From the NCBI GenBank assembly GCA_002221725.1, contig NJFT01000059.1, positions 1 through 64,000 of the forward strand: 64,000 bases of DNA, written 5' to 3'. The stretch comes from Scedosporium boydii (lineage: Eukaryota; Ascomycota; Sordariomycetes; Microascales; Microascaceae). Numbering within the stretch: position 1 is the first letter of the stretch; each line of letters begins with the position of its first letter. The notes below the pieces were generated by a model. It was not told where the DNA came from. It ran no database searches and worked only from the letters and a program-made list of their open reading frames with translations. Position numbers and translations under genes: made by a program. Below, one piece after another: positions 42,949 through 54,897 of this stretch.

Positions 42949-44300
42949 ATGGTTCCAGCACCCATTGATCCATCAATCGTTGATGTTGCCGAGCCGATCA
43001 AGGACAATCTCGGCCTTCCCGACCCGGCTCGTCGGCGCTTAGCCAAGGCCGGCATTGACTTGAGCGCAGGCTACCCCTACCGACCTGCCCGGCCTCTTTA
43101 TCTGCAAGACGTCTACAACATCCGCAATAAGGACCGTCCTCACAACGAGCGTGGTGCGGCCGCCGACAAATCCAAGAGTGCGCTGTTGTCAGCTGCAACC
43201 AAAGTCACGGACCTTACCACCTACATCGGCACTGAGATTGAAGGTCTTCAACTGAAGGACCTCACCGATCAGCAGAGGGATGAGCTGGCCCTACTAATCG
43301 CCGAAAGGAGCGTCGTTTTCTTCCGGGACCAGGATCTGAGCCCGCAGCAGCAGAAAACACTCGGTGAATACTATGGAGAGATTGAGGTCCATGTAAGACT
43401 GCTTAACAACTTTTCTCTTCACCTTATTTAGCCAAAGTTGGACGTTAACAAAAAAAAAAAATACGATTAATATGCGCTAACTCGAAGCTGCCTTGTCCGT
43501 TAGCCCCAAGTTCCCCAGGTTCCAGGTGTGCCGGGTGTGACAGTCATCTGGCCAGATCTCGGGGCAACTGAGAGGCCCGCGTCCTTCCGCAAACCAGGAG
43601 GGGCCTCGAGGTGGCACACGGACCTTGTGCATGAAAAACATCCAGCCGGCATCACGCATCTACACAACGACACGGTGCCTCCTGTTGGGGGCGACACCTT
43701 GTGGGCAAGTGGATATGCCGCCTATGAAAAGTTGTCGCCCGAGTTTCGCCGGTTCATCGACGGCCGAAAGGCAGTTTACCGGTCTGCACACAAATATCTG
43801 GATCGCGACAAGCCAGAGGAGGGACCGAAATTCATTGAACGTATACACCCCATAGTACGCGTCCATCCAGCTACGGGTTGGAAGACGCTATGGGTGAATC
43901 GCGCCATGACCGACCGCATCGTTGGCTTAGACCCCGCGGAAAGTGATCTTATTCTAGGGTATCTCTTTGATGTGTATGAAAGGAATGTCGACATTCAAGT
44001 TCGATTCAGGTGGACGCCGAACACGAGTGCGTTGTGGGACAACCGGTGAGTCTTGGACTTCCTCGTGCCCTGTGAAGCAAACACTGGGTAGAACAGACGA
44101 TGAGCTAACTACCGTACACTTGTATTAGAATCACGATCCACAATGCGAGCTGGGATTATGGGGGTAATTATCCTCGCCATGGAACGCGTGTGACATCCCT
44201 GGCCGAGGCGCCGTATTTTGATGCGGCGGCACCAACAAGGCGTCAAGCTCTGGGCCTTATCAGTGAGGGCGAGATCGAGGAACTCCTCCACGACGGGTAG
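42949..44300 (+). CDS. TauD/TfdA-type Fe(II)/2-oxoglutarate dioxygenase (sulfonate dioxygenase-like)
   Basis: Three exons, 42949-43392, 43504-44045 and 44129-44300, give 385 residues; introns GTAAGA...GTTAG and GTGAGT...ATTAG keep frame. The iron site is HTD (His186, Asp188) in GASRWHTDLVHE, with the distal His346 and the 2-oxoglutarate-binding Arg349 in YPRHGTRVTSL. Other family segments are RSVVFFRDQDLSPQQQ, VTVIWPDLGATERPASF, VPPVGGDTLWASGYAAYEKL and VHPATGWKTLWVNRAMT. Fungal relatives include yeast Jlp1, which splits alkylsulfonates to sulfite and an aldehyde during sulfur starvation. All key residues are present, so it should be active; the exact substrate is inferred. Confidence 0.92.
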
Positions 44301-45348
44301 TTTGTCTTACAAAAGTTTTCGAGCCCCCACCCTGGCATAGCCGTTGTTATTCTTTTAAATTGTCTTCGGTGGCTATTCAACTCTTATTGTTGTCGAGTAA
44401 TTCGGAGCAAAGATTGTTAGTTGTCACAACTAATCACTAATAATCGGAGCAGTACTTTGGGACGACAATTCCCACATAGACAATGTAGATAAAGAATGAT
44501 CATCAATTGATCCTTTTCATTCGGACTTCTAAGTCCTGACTGTGGAAAATACCTACTAACTGCTGTTAGAACTGACGGCCAACACTTCCGGTCATGTGAA
44601 CGCCGGGAGGGTCGTACGAAATTGATGTTGTGTAGATAGCTAATAGTAGTAGTCCAGTGAGCTAAGGGAAAGAGTATAAAATTGGATCTATAAAAAAAAG
44701 AAAACAGAGCGAAAAAGGATGAAAAAGGAGAAGGAAGAAGAAAAAAAAAACATACAACACCGGGGATTCGCTGGTCGTCACCGACCCAACTACTAGTCCG
44801 GCGCTTCGCAGCTTGTGTACAGGGGAGCGGACGGGACCCTCAATATTCTGCGAGCTATGGTCGTATGTACCGGGAATGCCTTCAGATTAGCATATAAGGG
44901 AAAGCTTGGAGAAGACGGGTCCAATGAGGAACGGAGGTCGTCGCCCGCCTCATCTTCGATTAGGACGCCCGGCGGAGCAGCTTCCTCGGTAGCACGTCAA
45001 ACGTAGTATCTGTCGTCGCATTAGCATAGCCACTACTCGCACGCCCTAGCTGGCGCATGCTAGTGTTCGCCCGTAGTGTTAGATCGTAATAGATGCCGCG
45101 AGCTGTGGAGGGAGGCGGCCACAACGAACAGCTGCGAAGGATCTTTACAGAACAATACGAAGTAGGAGGATCACAATTACTAGAAGCACGGGCCACTGTG
45201 GCTTGCACCTGACCGTTCAATGCCGTGAAGCTGCCTGACGGTATTGGAGCCTGATGCTAAAATACTACAGTGTCACGAGCGATAAAACGGTGATCCAAGC
45301 CGGCAGATCGTCTCCATTTCTGCTGATACGCCTGTTCGGATCTACTAA
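44301..45348. other. Intergenic region
   Basis: About 1 kb with an A-rich tract at 44690-44755. Short frames on both strands lack domains. The last part is the presumed promoter of the NACHT gene. Confidence 0.45.
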
Positions 45349-48300
45349 ATGGCTGGAATCACGAAATCGCCTGACCCGGCTCAGCCGGCCTTCAATAAGG
45401 CCATGCGAGAGTTTCGGGCTGGTCTTAAGGACCAGGCTCTCTATTCACAAATCCTTGAGACGACCTCTATTGACCAGGTATACGACTTGACCGACAAACT
45501 ACAGCTCGTCCAAGGAAGAGGCGACCATCTCAGAAACCTAGCCAGGATCCAGCCGTATCTCGAGCGCCTGAGAGCTTATACGGGCGTCATCGACACCTTT
45601 GTCCAGGCCAAGCCTGACATCTTGGCTCTTATTTGGGGACCGATCAAACTACTCATACATTGGACCAGCGGCATGGCTAAGTCTCTTGACGCATTGGTGA
45701 ACACGATAGAGGAGATTGGATCCCTTCTGCCTGAGTTCGACCAGGCGGCGAGGCTGTTCGGCAGTAAGCGTCATATCAACGACGTGTTAGCCCTACTCTT
45801 CCAGGATATCCTGGACTTCTATCTGGTAACTCTCAAATTTTTCAGCATGAAAAGTAAGTGTCGACCCCTCTCTATTGAAGAATCACAAAAGGTGCCATTA
45901 TTCTAATGCCCGTCACCCCCAACTAGGGTGGTCTTCGTTCTTCGAGGCGGTATGGCCGAGAAAGAAAGAAGAGATTGAGGCCGTCATTAACAGGGTGGAA
46001 CGGCATACAATCCACTTGCGCAACGAGGTCCGAATAAAAGATATTGAGGACGCGTACGATGCTCGGAAGCGCGAACTTGAGAGTCTTGCCAGGCTGGAAG
46101 ATTCAAACAGATCCCAAGAATACGCTGCAATGGAAACAGCTATGAAGCCCAAATTCTATGGCGACCGGCTCAACTATTTGCGTAGCCGTGTATGTGAAGG
46201 AACTGGAGAATGGTTGATTCAGGACCCAGACGTGACAAAATGGTTAAGAGTTACGAAGGATTCTCATAAGATAATATGGCTTCGCGGAATTCCCGGGGCA
46301 GGTGAGTTTCGCCGTCTTCATTTTGTAGCGTGGCTCCTGCTGATATATAACGAGGCAAAACTTACGCCGCTGCAAATGTCGTCCACGCCTCAATGTTGCG
46401 TGGGAATACACTCTTCGCGTTTCTCTCATACGAGCATCAAAACACGTCAGCGTTATCGATAATTCATTCCTTGATTTTCCAGCTCGCTAAAAAGGACCGA
46501 ATACTCCAGGATATGGTCCGTTACACCATACGGGACGCTCTCGAGTCTGACCTGCCAACTGCCGTTGGTCTTCTGGTGGATCTAGTTGGTTGTTATGGCC
46601 CTATCCATATTGTTATCGACGGACTAGATGAAATTGAGGATGTTGAACGGGTTCTATTGCTTCGACAGATTCTGAGAATCACTCGCGACTGCAATGATGC
46701 CCGCGCTCTGATATCCAGTCGACCCGAAGCTGACATCGAGGCTATGCTGGGAAATGCGTCGAAAGCTATTCATGCCGAGGCGAGAAACACAACGTGCATT
46801 CGGATATTTTCCACGACTCGCTTTAATGATTGGCTTCGCGGCCGAACGTTCGAGCCAAAGGATTTAGCAGAAATCACTACTTTGATGAATGGAATCGCCG
46901 ATCAAGCGCAAGGTAGGAAGGCTTGAACCCATCTCTATAACCGGACCGCACATAATCTCACTTTTGCCAGGAATGTTTCTCTACGCTCATCTCATCTTGA
47001 AATGCTTGGACTACCTTCACTCCGTATCTGAGATACGTCGTCATCTGAAAGTCCTGCCCAAGGATCTCAAAGCAGCGTACGGGCCGACTTCCTTCTCGCA
47101 GCCGGATTTAAGTTCACATCTCTAATATCTATTTAGGTACGGTAGGATCTTCGAACGAATCAACGGCAATCTTCCTAATGAAGCTACTCGAGAAAAGGCG
47201 CGGAAAATTTTGGGCTGGATCGGGACTACGCCACGACCACTCACAATTCGAGAGCTTGAGCAAGCGCTGATCGTCGAAACTGGTAACTTTGATCAGACTC
47301 CGACGAGCCTGTCGACCTTGAATCTAGTACGCTTGTGCGGCCCAGTGGTCGAAGAGGTGGACGGCGTAATTTATTTCGTGCACTTCACCGCGAAAGAGTA
47401 AGAAAACGTGCGCAAACCCCAAGTTGATACACAATGCTAAGAAAGCAGCAGATACTTCTTCAGCCCGGATATAGAAGACTTCCTTAATCCCACGCAGAGT
47501 CTCGTCAGTCTAGCAAAGTGCTGCATCACCTACCTCTGCCAGCACCACCATGATGAGGACATTGACGAGGAGTTGTTCGAGGCGAATGTCTTGGGCGGAG
47601 TTTACCGTCTTCACCATTTCGCGGCGGACATGTGGTCACACCTTGTCGAGTCCTGCTTAAAGTCGGCACCCCTTGTGGGCAAGCAGTCGCCGGAAATAGC
47701 AAAACTTGCTGAACTTTTGGACATTTTGGCAGGAGAACGAGCCAATGCGCTATACCTTCCGTCTGAAGTGCCAGGTGACCGCGAAGCCTTAAAGGCACTC
47801 CGGACATATATGGGGGAGGCTGCTTACGAGCTTGTGTATGACGAGTTAGAATTTCATCGAGAAGCCCATACACGACTCTTTGAATTGGGGACAGGTGTGT
47901 AGCATTTATTATCAAGCCCTTACGAAGCATCCTGCTTCCGCCGATTCCTGTATTCTTTTCCTCGGACGCTAATCACGGATTACTACTGCCCAGGAGAATG
48001 GCACACGTCAGACCCCTTGACCATACGACGCACAACTGCCTTTCTTCACGCGACCCTCGTAAAGTTCAGCTGCCCGCTTCCCGAGCACCAAGATCCTTGC
48101 TACTGCGACGCCGTCCACTACCACTATGGTAAACGGGCATACAAATGCAACTTCGTCGGCTGCGACTACCAACGGCTCGGTTTTGAGACCAGCGATGAAA
48201 GGCGCAGCCACTCCAAAACTCATGACCGCCCATGGATATGCAAGGTGGCCGATTGCGAGTACTCTGAAATCGGATTCGTCTCTCGTCAAATGCGGGATCG

Positions 48301-49246
48301 CCATTTGGACAAGGCCCACAGAGTCGAAAACCCCGCTGAACTTGTCTCGCGTGAGGGTGTCGGCGAAAATGAAGGAGTTGTTGTACTTAAGGCACTGATC
48401 AAGGTAAACAAACTCGTAAAAGGCGACGCCTCGATGCAATTATTTGATGAACTTTCGGGGAAATGGCAACATGAGGTACTTATGGAAGCTGCATCCTCTG
48501 GGACATATGATCAGATGGAACTTCTATGGCCCAGACGGAAAAAGATATACTCTGATATTTCCTACTGTGGGTGTCTTCTAGAAAGCGCTCTGAGAAGTGA
48601 GAATCACGATACATTGAGATGGATTCAGGTCCAGGCACGGCAAGCTGAGACAGAAAAAGTCGCCGACGCTATTACGGCTGTCTGGAACGCGCTGATGGAA
48701 TCCGGCGAACCGGAAATTCTGTATCGGCAGTATGCAGAAGCTTGGCTAATAAAGGCAACGGGGACTACATCACGGGGTGAGCTTGACAGAAATCAAACCG
48801 CCTATGGCCCAAAGGTCATTCGGGAAACCTCTGGGAACCCTTCGAAAGAAGCCGTCCTTCTATCGCTCTGGGACAGCCTCAACAAGTCGGCAGAGAAACC
48901 AGTCCACCTCTGGTCTAAAGCGTTGTGCTCCACGGCGATGACGACATGCTCAATAAGATTAGCCGAATGGCTGTTTGAGCATGGAGCTAGTGCCGAGATC
49001 GGTGTCGGGAGTCGTGTGGCCTCACCGCTTCTTTACGCAGCAAGGAAGGATTCACTTCAGTCTGCCAGGTTCCTGCGGTATTTGCTCTATCGTGGAGCTG
49101 ACCCCGAGTGTAAGATACGTCCCGTCTCTAATCTGAAAGGGCCAAAAGGGATTCACAAATGGTTGAAAATACCGTGGGATGAGCTCGTTGTACAGGCCAA
49201 GGAGGCACGGAAAAACAGCGATAAGCCACCAATACCTGATGATTGA
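45349..49246 (+). CDS. NLR-like STAND protein: DUF7708 - NACHT - zinc finger - ankyrin-like
   Basis: Seven exons (45349-45853, 45927-46301, 46355-46912, 46971-47076, 47137-47397, 47452-47894, 47994-49246) give 1166 residues with every phase matching. The N-terminus (about 60-190) has the DUF7708 helical pattern (FVQAKPDILALIWGPIKLLI). The NTPase follows: Walker A GIPGAGKT (289-296, assembled across an intron), Walker B IVIDGLDE (about 379-386), sensor ISSRPE, then the winged-helix stretch ILGWIGTTPRPLTIRELEQA and VHFTAKEYFFS. A helical middle leads to two C2H2-like fingers (CNFVGCDYQ...HSKTH near 801; CKVADCEYS...HLDKAH near 831). The C-terminus has weak ankyrin-type units (LAEWLFEHGASAEIG, SPLLYAARKDSLQSARFL, YLLYRGADPECK). 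Such fungal STAND proteins are linked to non-self recognition and regulated cell death; this role is inferred. All motifs look intact. Confidence 0.88.
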
Positions 49247-49282
49247 CCTTTAGCCATAGCGGCCATATCAACAAGTGTCTGA

Positions 49283-52200
49283 TTAAAAATAGGCTTTAAG
49301 CTCCTGTCACACGGTCAGCGCAATAGTTACACAAGAAGAGATTTCAATAGTTTACCTTCCACCTTTTTTCATCAACTTCTGCCTGTGAGACTGATTTATC
49401 GTCGATAGACTGGCTAATGAGGCGCTGCTTGTCGATCTGAATCGATTGGACATACTAAAATAAAATAAAAAAAATAAAAATTAGACTGTGGCAGAGATTA
49501 ATCCACGCGGGTAAGGAAAAAAGCTAATAGCGGTAGGGTAAGAAGCGATTGTAACAAGGGGGCAGAGGCCTACTTTTTCTATCGACTTCTCGACGATGTA
49601 CCTCGTCACAGTCACTCTTTGCTTCTGCCCAAACCTTTGAACGCGACCGATGGCTTGTGATTCCGTCATGGGGTTCCACTGTGGCTCCAGGATATGAAGA
49701 TGGCAGGCTGATATGAGGTCGACCCTAGACATTCCATATGAGATGATTGAACATTCCCCAATCTAGTGACTGGGATAACAAATAGACGACATACCCTTCG
49801 CCAGCACTTCCGATACTCGCCAGCATAATTGTGCAATTCGAGTTTTCCTGAAACTGCGTAATTGCCTCCCGCCGCTTATTTAGCGATGTCTGTCCATCAA
49901 TTCGGGCTAGGTCAAATCCTTCATCTTTGAGGTCTTTTTGCACAAGGTCGAGCATCTTAGTCCAGAAGCTAAAGACGACGCTGTACGGGCACCAGTTAGT
50001 TCCGACCACGAAACATTAACAGACGCCAGTATTTACACTCACCTCTTGGATACAGTACCATCTGCGTGTGGTTCCTGCTCCTTGCGAAGATTTCGGATCA
50101 GCGCTTCCACTTTGGCCGAACGGCCTAGATAGTGCCCAAACGGACTTTCACGAGAGTCCGATTTCGAAGCTCTTTGACAGGAAAGACATGAATCCATCAC
50201 AGATTCCTCATTATCAATTTCGTCCGTGATAAGTAGGCATGTCGAACAAATCCCATGTCCGCAGGGCAAGTTACCAAGATCGGTGACATGCTGCAGCGAC
50301 GCCGTGCACCTTCCACAATGCCGGAGAGCCTGTTGCTGCATCATCTGCCAACCAATGGCATTTGTATCTCTAGCTCTCCAAGCTTCAAGTGCCGAGTGAG
50401 GCAGTATTCTCTCCCCGTAGTTGCAAACCAACCGAAGGAAGTTAATGAGAGAAAGGATGTTATCATCTCCCTTGATGGTTCCTGGACTTTGAGACGGTTT
50501 GTTCCTTTCCCCTTTGCCCTTTCCAAGGCCTCTTGCAACATTGGAACACCTTTGCTGAAAGAAACGATAAAGTTCCCTATCATTTGAGTCTAGATCGACC
50601 AGTTCTATTTTCTCGAGTAGCGGCTGAAGGTCTAGGGTCGCTGTGTTGTGGGCTATGGTACGACGAAAACAGGTTCCATTCACCAGGTCTCGAAGACGCT
50701 TGAGGCTTCCGGGTTTGTTCTGCGTAATTGGCGTAGCGACGAATGTGTCAAAAGATTTTTTCTCACGCAAGCCTCGAATATCGAGAAACGATAGGAGTGC
50801 TGCGTAGTCGTCCAAAGAGTTGTGAATTGGGGTTCCAGTAAGACACCATCGAGTTTCCGAGATGCTCGAAATTGCAATAGCGGCTTGATGAATCTGCGAG
50901 GAACGGGACCTTATCCGGTGGGCTATCTTGGTGTTAGTTGGGATTGAAATTCCCAGCGTCCCATGATGGATGGCTAACCTTCATCCAGGACTATTCTACG
51001 CCATTTTTGGGAGTAAAGAGTTTTTTTCATTTCCCTTGCGGCAAAGTCCTGGCGGAGGACTTCGTACGTCGTGAGTACAACGTCGTTTTTCAGAAGCTCC
51101 TCAATCTGATCGTATCTAGACGGGCCATGGTAGGTGACTGCCTTGATCATATCATGATAGATGTGGCTGTAAGGCCGTCATTAATGGGCAGGTAATGATT
51201 TACTGGGCAAGCACAACTTACGTCTTGATCTGAGTCGCCCAACCAATAAGCGCTGATAATTGTCAGTTGCGTTCTGTGTCCCGGCTGGATCGCCAGCTTC
51301 ACCACACGGAACTTACTAGACTTCGGGACAACAACGAGTGTTGTACTGCTGTCTTTCGCGGCATCGCTCTTCTTGTCACCCCTTGCGTCGAGATCCCAAC
51401 AAATGAGAGCGAGTGTGCTCAAGGTTTTTCCTAATCCCATTTCCTTTGAGAGTCAGCCCCCATCTTGGTTCACGGAACTGCCAATGTTAAACTTACATCG
51501 GCTAAAATTCCACCGCGTAGCCTAGTCGGAGTCTTCTCTAGACATCCGGTGACTTTGTTTCTGTATCTACGAACCGTTAGAGGCTACGGCCAAAGTAATG
51601 CAATACAGTATTATGTGGGAGGAGTCGGAAGAACACGGATCCAAGTAAAACAGAACTCACCGTGGATTGTTCCCGCTCAGCAGGGGCTCCCACAACGTGG
51701 CAAACTTTGCGCCGTCGATAAGGCCGCAGTCTCTCTCAACCATCATCTCTAATGCTGCTCGTTGAAGCCTATTTCAAGTCAGTAACTCCTCCATGAATAG
51801 TGCGGCGCCCAATCGAATTCCCACCCAACCTCAGCTGAGGCGTATATATAAACACATTCAAGAGACCGAAGCGGGCTGGCTTCATTTCTCTCCTTTTTCT
51901 TCTCTTCCTTCTCTTCTTATTCCATCCTAAATGCCACGGGTACCTTTGCAGCACGCAACTTCAGTAGACTTACGCTGTTAAGGTGGACTTCAATCTCGGA
52001 CTTGGCGTTACTTCCGGGACCAGCGCCCCTCCACTATTAGCTAGGTCGAAAACCCCCAATATCCTCCCTTTACTAGCTTCATCGAGTGTTGTCGGGCTCG
52101 GGGACGATTCGCCTTCCGCGTTCATGTTCAAATCTTCGACTCTGGGCATATTTGCGCCCGGACGTAACAAGAGCTGTGGATTGAAATACTCCATGCTCTG

Positions 52201-53280
52201 ATCATACTCGCTCAGTTTTGGGTGCTGAAGATATAACCCGGCGCTCGAAAGATGTTTTCCGATCGCGTCCTTGTCAGTCATCAAGCCATAAATAACAATA
52301 CGAGTCAATCCCTCTGCACCCTTCGGCGGCTCGGGAGCGAATGTGGCTGTCAGATGGACAGAGAACCTTTCAAGGAGTAATCCGAGGCCGCTCGAGATTA
52401 AGAGGCCTACAAACTCGTCGTTTTCTTTGTAGAGACGGATGGTACTATTCGTCGCTCGAACGTCGAGGAGCGCATCTTCCGGGTTCGACAAGGACTTGAA
52501 AGATTCTGAAAGAGTCGACTGAACTAGCACCTGCGACGTGTTAGAATACCGCGAACCCGTTCAGCTGATGTCAATACTTACCACGCCGAAACATGTGTTG
52601 TATTCCGGGGGGCGGTCTCTATACGTCCATCCTGCTCTATCAGCTAGTTCTGCCGGCGATGCCTTATTGGTTGTGCTGTCACTGTCGGCTGCGCTAGATT
52701 CTTCTAACCCATCATTGATCATCTCTATCGGCCTAGTTTCCACCAACTCCACCCCCAACGATGACTGCGGGGATTCTCCCGATAGTGCATTGGAAGGCTC
52801 AGTTACCATCGGTAACATTCCGGACTCGACCTTGACATCAGCCCTAACTGGAAGGTCATGCTGCTGGAAATCGTTCCGCGCAGTCGGTCTACTAACTTGC
52901 GCTTGCGGCGAAAAAAATCCCTCAGCGGGCACGATTGAAAGGTGGCTGGCTTGGCTTTCAGGCCCTGGCGGCTCGGAATGTCCACCGGATCCATCGTTCC
53001 AGTTCCAGTCCATCCAACCTGCATCAACAACGTCCATCCCAAGGGCTGGCCACTCACCTACAGGTTCCCTTAGCTCGTTACCCGAATCCGGGACGTCAAC
53101 TTCCCACCGGCTTGTCACCGATCCAGACCTGGAATTAGCTCCCACTTCGACCGCCACGCGCTTGCTCTTTCGATCGCTCGTCACCTCCCCAAAAGGAAGT
53201 TCTCTCTTCCTCCCATCATCATCGTATTCGATCTGTTCATTACCATCGTAATCCATCGCGTTTTCTGGAAGTAAGTTCAT
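49283..53280 (-). CDS. SNF2-family ATPase with embedded RING finger (Rad5/Rad16/HLTF-like)
   Basis: Twelve exons (52582-53280, 51974-52530, 51661-51768, 51497-51566, 51317-51443, 51222-51252, 50979-51166, 50043-50922, 49795-49980, 49574-49724, 49356-49454, 49283-49303) give 1038 residues, all phases matching. After a long acidic, Ser-rich N-terminus come motif I DEMGLGKT (478-485), VVVPKST-LIGWATQIKTH, motif II DEAH (592-595), CLTGTPIHN (about 620), a C3HC4-type RING (Cys796, 799, 814, His816, Cys819, 822, 839, 842) inserted between the ATPase lobes, and the second lobe with RIDGQTS, GSAGEGVDL and QAIGRVQRFGQKQ. The order matches Rad5/Rad16/HLTF and fission yeast Rrp-type proteins, which remodel DNA-protein complexes and ubiquitylate or are STUbL-like. 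Two exons are very small (31 and 21 nt). It converges on the NLR-like gene with a 36-bp gap. Confidence 0.9.
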
Positions 53281-53709
53281 ATCGCTGCAATCGTAAGATG
53301 GAAAGGCGTCACAAAACTAGATTCGGCAGACCAGGTTGCGTAAATTTTATGTATCTACCCTAGGCAGCACTGCCCCATTGGGCGCCAGTGGCTGAGTTGA
53401 GGAGCCTCTTTTTGTCACCTAGATGGGAACTGAGCCCCAAGGTCGCACCACAGATGACAGCCACAAGGATTTTGACCGTATGATACAGGAGGTGTAATCG
53501 TCTGCCTGAAGTGAATCATGACCAACATGCCCGAGGTATTGAATCTCCCGCCGCACTATCTCACCTATTGAGAAAGAAGTTCATTGAAGTGCCCGAATTG
53601 GAAATTCATAATAACAGTGCTCATCCTTAGTTACAACCTCGAACCTACTCTGTTCGACTTGAGTTTGTGGCAATGTTGCAATATCAAATTTGTTGGCAGC
53701 TCCTTCACC
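53281..53709. promoter_or_regulatory. Divergent upstream region (SNF2 / hydrolase)
   Basis: About 430 bp between the SNF2 start and the hydrolase start. The hydrolase frame stays open back to 53584, but the ATG at 53710 has the better context and gives the usual N-terminus. Confidence 0.4.
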
Positions 53710-54675
53710 ATGGCTTATCCTGAACCGCTGGTGATACCTCCCCGCAAGCTTCCCCACAAGCAGACATTCATTCTCCTTCACGGCCGTGGCTCTTGTGGGA
53801 TGCAATTTGGCCCAACTCTGCTCGACTCTCCAATTCCGTGTCCGACTCCTACCTCCGAGCGCACCTCGGCGGAAAATAACACTCCCTTACCCACAACCAC
53901 AATGACGACGCTGGACCAAGCCTTTCCCCACGCTCGCTTCGTCTTTCCAACTGCAGCCCGGCGGCGAGCTACGATTTATCGCCGAGCATATACACACCAG
54001 TGGTTCGATAACTGGAAACTCGACCCACCCGCCACTGAGAGAGAGGAACTACAAGGCCCAGGACTACAAGAGACTTCGACCTATATACACAATCTCCTAC
54101 GCGCTGAAATTGCAACCGTGCCGGGAGGGGCGGCGAATATTATCCTCGGGGGCTTGAGTCAAGGATGCGCCGCATCTTTGATATCGTTGCTCTTATGGGA
54201 GGGCGATCCCTTGGCAGCTGTCGTGGGCATGTGTGGATGGTTGCCATGCTCTACGAGACTGCTGGAACAGATGGACCTCGAGGCACCCGATGCCGGCGAG
54301 ACAGGAAATACTTACGCGGACAACGATTCAGACGTATTCGATCCATTTCGCGATGCGGATGACGACCCTGAAGTGGGTTCTCTCGGTCCAGATGCGAGAG
54401 CTATAGCCTGGCTGAGAGAGGAGATAGAGGTACACATATCCAGTCAGGGTACTGGAAACGGTGATTTCGTCTTTAAAAAGGTTCCGGTGTTCTTAGGTCA
54501 TGGGACTGAGGATGATCGCGTTAGTGTTGTGCTTGGTCGGGACGCCTCGAGTTGTTTGCGTGGTCTGGGCATCGATGCCAAGTGGATGGAATATGAGGGA
54601 CTGGGTCACTGGTATTCGGGGCCCATGCTGAAAGATTTAGTCGAGTTCGTCAGGGAAAAGACTGGTTGGGAATAG
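53710..54675 (+). CDS. Acyl-protein-thioesterase / phospholipase-carboxylesterase-like alpha/beta hydrolase
   Basis: An intronless frame of 321 residues from the ATG at 53710 (CACCATGGCT context). The fold starts with QTFILLHGRGSCGMQFGP, the oxyanion-hole strand. The nucleophile elbow is GLSQG with Ser150, followed by VVGMCGWLPC. The acid Asp lies in FLGHGTEDDRVSV and the His in EGLGHWYSGPM. FPHARFVFPTA and QWFDNWKLD are further marks of the APT1/carboxylesterase family, which removes acyl groups from proteins or small esters. An acidic insertion (about residues 200-240, DAGETGNTYADNDSDVFDPF) before the Asp strand makes it longer than the typical 230-residue APT1. No signal peptide, so probably cytosolic. 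The substrate is unknown. Confidence 0.88.
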   Translation: MAYPEPLVIPPRKLPHKQTFILLHGRGSCGMQFGPTLLDSPIPCPTPTSERTSAENNTPLPTTTMTTLDQAFPHARFVFPTAARRRATIYRRAYTHQWFDNWKLDPPATEREELQGPGLQETSTYIHNLLRAEIATVPGGAANIILGGLSQGCAASLISLLLWEGDPLAAVVGMCGWLPCSTRLLEQMDLEAPDAGETGNTYADNDSDVFDPFRDADDDPEVGSLGPDARAIAWLREEIEVHISSQGTGNGDFVFKKVPVFLGHGTEDDRVSVVLGRDASSCLRGLGIDAKWMEYEGLGHWYSGPMLKDLVEFVREKTGWE

Positions 54676-54897
54676 TTCCGCCTCTGTCGTTGAGAGTGGC
54701 GCTCTTCAACTTGGTGCCGTGGAGAAGCTGGGAATTACGTCCTAGTGGAGAAACATGGGGGCACGATTGAGGGAAGGCGTCAGCGGTTTTAAAGGAGGAG
54801 AGGTCTTCAGACATAAACTCTTGAGCTTACCCTCTCTTGTATTTCTATCTACTTCTTGGGATAGTCTTTTGCGCCCCTGTCGGTGGCTATATTTCCC

